Positions 6,572-7,845 of a stretch of 7,845 nucleotides of DNA are shown here, one piece after another. Source of the stretch: JBGPIT01 sp041485125 (GTDB lineage Bacteria > Desulfobacterota > Binatia > UTPRO1); contig JBGPIT010000240.1 in the NCBI GenBank assembly GCA_041485125.1, forward strand, positions 1 through 7,845, in the 5' to 3' direction. Positions within the stretch are counted from its first letter, which is position 1. Each line of letters begins with the position of its first letter. The notes under the pieces are model-generated. The model was not told where the DNA came from. It saw only the letters and a program-made list of their open reading frames with translations, and made no database searches. Both the position numbers and the translations under genes were made by a program.

Positions 6572-7489
6572 TCATCGTCGCGGCTGATCGAGACGCTCGA
6601 GTAAGCCGTAGAGCGTGCGGTTTACCGGGGTCGGGACGCCGACGGTTTCGCCGAAGCGGATTACTGCGCCGTTGATTGCGTCGTGTTCTAGGTGGCGGTG
6701 GCGTTCGACGTCTTGGAACATCGACGTGCGTAGATCCGGGAGGTGGTCGCGGGAGTAGGCGATCGTCGTCTCGACGCGGGCGGGGTCGAGGATGATGCCT
6801 TGGGCGCGCGCGACGGCTACGACCTCGTGCATTGCGTCTCGGATCACGGCGGCGGTTGCTGGGATGCTCGTGGCTTCTCCGGCGGTGCTGCGCGTGAGGG
6901 CGGTGACGGCGTTGTGGGAGGCGTTCCAGGCTAGCTTGTCCCAGAGTAGGACGAGGATGTGGCGCGAGAGTTGATGGCGGATGCCGGCGTGGGCGAGCAC
7001 CTTGGCCACGGCGCGGGCGCGGGGGGTCTCGTGGCCGGTGATCTCGCCGAAGTAGATGGTGCCGTCGGCGACGTGGCGCACGACGCCGGGGGCGATCAGC
7101 TCGGCACCGATGTGGGTGATCGCGCCGAGGAGCGGCGGCAAGCCGAGCGCGGCCGCGAGTACGGACTCGTTCTCGACGCCGTTCTGGAGTGAGAGGACGA
7201 CCGTCTCGCGGGTGATCACCGGCGCGATCCGTGCCGCCACCGCCGCGGTGTCGTACGACTTGACGGCGACGATCGCGAGCTCGACCGGCGCCGCGCCGGC
7301 GAGCGTGTCGGTCGCGTCGAGCGCACCGACGCGGAAGTCGCCGTCGACGCTCTCGATCGCGAGGCCGCGCGTGCAGAGCGCTTCCAGATTGGCGCCGCGC
7401 GCGAGGAAGACGACCTCGTGGCCGGCGCGCGCGAGCAACGCACCGAAGTAGCCGCCGACCCCGCCGGCGCCGGCGATCAGGATGCGCAT
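6572..7489 (-). CDS. panE: Ketopantoate reductase (2-dehydropantoate 2-reductase) family protein
   Basis: The 305-residue product fits the NADPH-dependent ketopantoate reductase family, which reduces 2-dehydropantoate to pantoate in pantothenate and CoA synthesis; length and layout match. The N-terminal Rossmann fold carries GAGGVGG (7-13). Family residues follow: Lys77 in AVKSYD, Asn103 in LQNG, the catalytic Lys185 in WDKLAWN with Asn189 and Asn193 after it, Ser256 in TSMFQD, and Glu268 in EHDAINGAV (equivalents of E. coli Lys176, Ser244 and Glu256). All expected catalytic positions are kept. The ATG at 7489 places the nucleotide-binding motif at the very N-terminus. It follows the lemA-family stop by 10 bases with only a weak ribosome site, so the two are probably co-transcribed. 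The neighbours are not CoA genes, and such families have paralogues acting on other 2-oxoacids, so the exact substrate is less certain than the family. Codon use changes along the gene. Confidence 0.9.
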   Translation of the reverse strand: MRILIAGAGGVGGYFGALLARAGHEVVFLARGANLEALCTRGLAIESVDGDFRVGALDATDTLAGAAPVELAIVAVKSYDTAAVAARIAPVITRETVVLSLQNGVENESVLAAALGLPPLLGAITHIGAELIAPGVVRHVADGTIYFGEITGHETPRARAVAKVLAHAGIRHQLSRHILVLLWDKLAWNASHNAVTALTRSTAGEATSIPATAAVIRDAMHEVVAVARAQGIILDPARVETTIAYSRDHLPDLRTSMFQDVERHRHLEHDAINGAVIRFGETVGVPTPVNRTLYGLLERLDQPRR

Positions 7490-7499
7490 CGCGCCGCGG

Positions 7500-7845
7500 C
7501 TACTCGAACTTCACCGCCGGCACCTTCTGCGCCTCCTCCGGTGCCTTGAAGTACGCCTGCGGTGTGAAGCCCATCGCGCGCGCCGTGAGCAAGGTCGGGA
7601 ACTTCCGCACCAGCGTGTTGTACTCCTGCACGCTCTCGTTGTAGCGGCGCCGCTCCGTCGCGATGCGGTTCTCGGTGCCGGCGAGCTCGTCGGAGAGACG
7701 GGCGAACTGCTGGTCGGCTTTCAAGTCGGGATAGCGCTCCGAGAGCAGCAGCAGGCGTGACAGCGCCGAGCTCATCTGGTTGGCGGCGTCGATCGTCTGC
7801 TCGCGCGGCGCGCCGGTCACCATCTTCGCGCGCGCGTTCGCGATC
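7500..7845 (-). CDS. lemA: LemA family protein, 5' partial
   Basis: The visible C-terminal ~114 residues match the LemA family: ARAKMVTGA, the long helices of LLLLSERYPDLKADQQF and LSDELAGTENRIATERRRYNESV, then YNTLVRKFP, and an ending rich in Pro/Val (AQKVPAVKFE). LemA proteins are usually about 180-200 residues, with an N-terminal membrane helix and a helical coiled domain. The membrane anchor and the start lie beyond base 7845. The frame stays open to the edge, where the codons before the internal Met read IANARAK, as expected upstream of this region in the family; the internal ATG at 7823 is therefore not the start. The stop TAG is at 7500-7502. The biochemical role of LemA proteins is not well defined; they are often found beside membrane or metalloprotease genes. 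The reductase gene follows 10 bases later. Confidence 0.92.
   Translation of the reverse strand, partial: IANARAKMVTGAPREQTIDAANQMSSALSRLLLLSERYPDLKADQQFARLSDELAGTENRIATERRRYNESVQEYNTLVRKFPTLLTARAMGFTPQAYFKAPEEAQKVPAVKFE

Noticed and set aside
5681..6604. 307-residue plus-strand open frame overlapping the secreted-protein gene
   Set aside because: Arginine-rich out-of-frame shadow running through the terminator hairpin.

Overview
The window is strongly GC-rich bacterial DNA whose genes mostly end codons in G or C. It holds the end of a respiratory complex I (nuo) operon, then a lone gene for a cysteine-rich exported protein, and finally two genes on the opposite strand (lemA family and a ketopantoate-reductase-family gene). 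Taxonomy cannot be read firmly from this. A complete K-L-M-N tail and a cysteine-rich exported protein of this style would suit an uncultured, deltaproteobacteria-like lineage (Desulfobacterota, Myxococcota or Binatota type). That is an impression from memory, not a database result.

Positions 1-5270 (+ strand) carry nuoK (5' end missing), nuoL, nuoM and nuoN, tightly packed: 7 bases between nuoK and nuoL, a 4-base ATGA overlap between nuoL and nuoM, and a 1-base TAATG overlap between nuoM and nuoN. They encode the membrane arm of the proton-pumping NADH:quinone oxidoreductase. The key Glu/Lys residues of the three antiporter-like channels and the two conserved NuoK glutamates are all present. 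The oddity is at the nuoM/nuoN junction. NuoM carries a C-terminal tail of roughly 55-60 residues that looks like intergenic palindromic DNA read in frame, with at least two GC-rich hairpins around a central GGAATCGATTCC.

Positions 5271-5441 contain no gene but hold two hairpins, the second followed by a T-rich tract. This is a plausible end for the nuo transcript. Positions 5442-6446 (+) encode a 334-residue secreted protein. It has a clear signal peptide, 18 cysteines, two spaced C-X21-C helical units and a C-terminal beta-rich domain resembling a pre-peptidase C-terminal (PPC) fold. Its function is unknown.

Positions 6447-6571 separate convergent genes and hold a perfect 25-base inverted repeat with a 22-base loop, very probably a bidirectional terminator. 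On the minus strand, a lemA-family gene (7500-7845, N-terminus beyond the window) is followed after 10 bases by a ketopantoate-reductase-family gene (6572-7489), probably as one transcription unit. Nothing here amounts to a clear new system. The most unusual items are the NuoM tail element, the long hairpin and the cysteine-rich protein.
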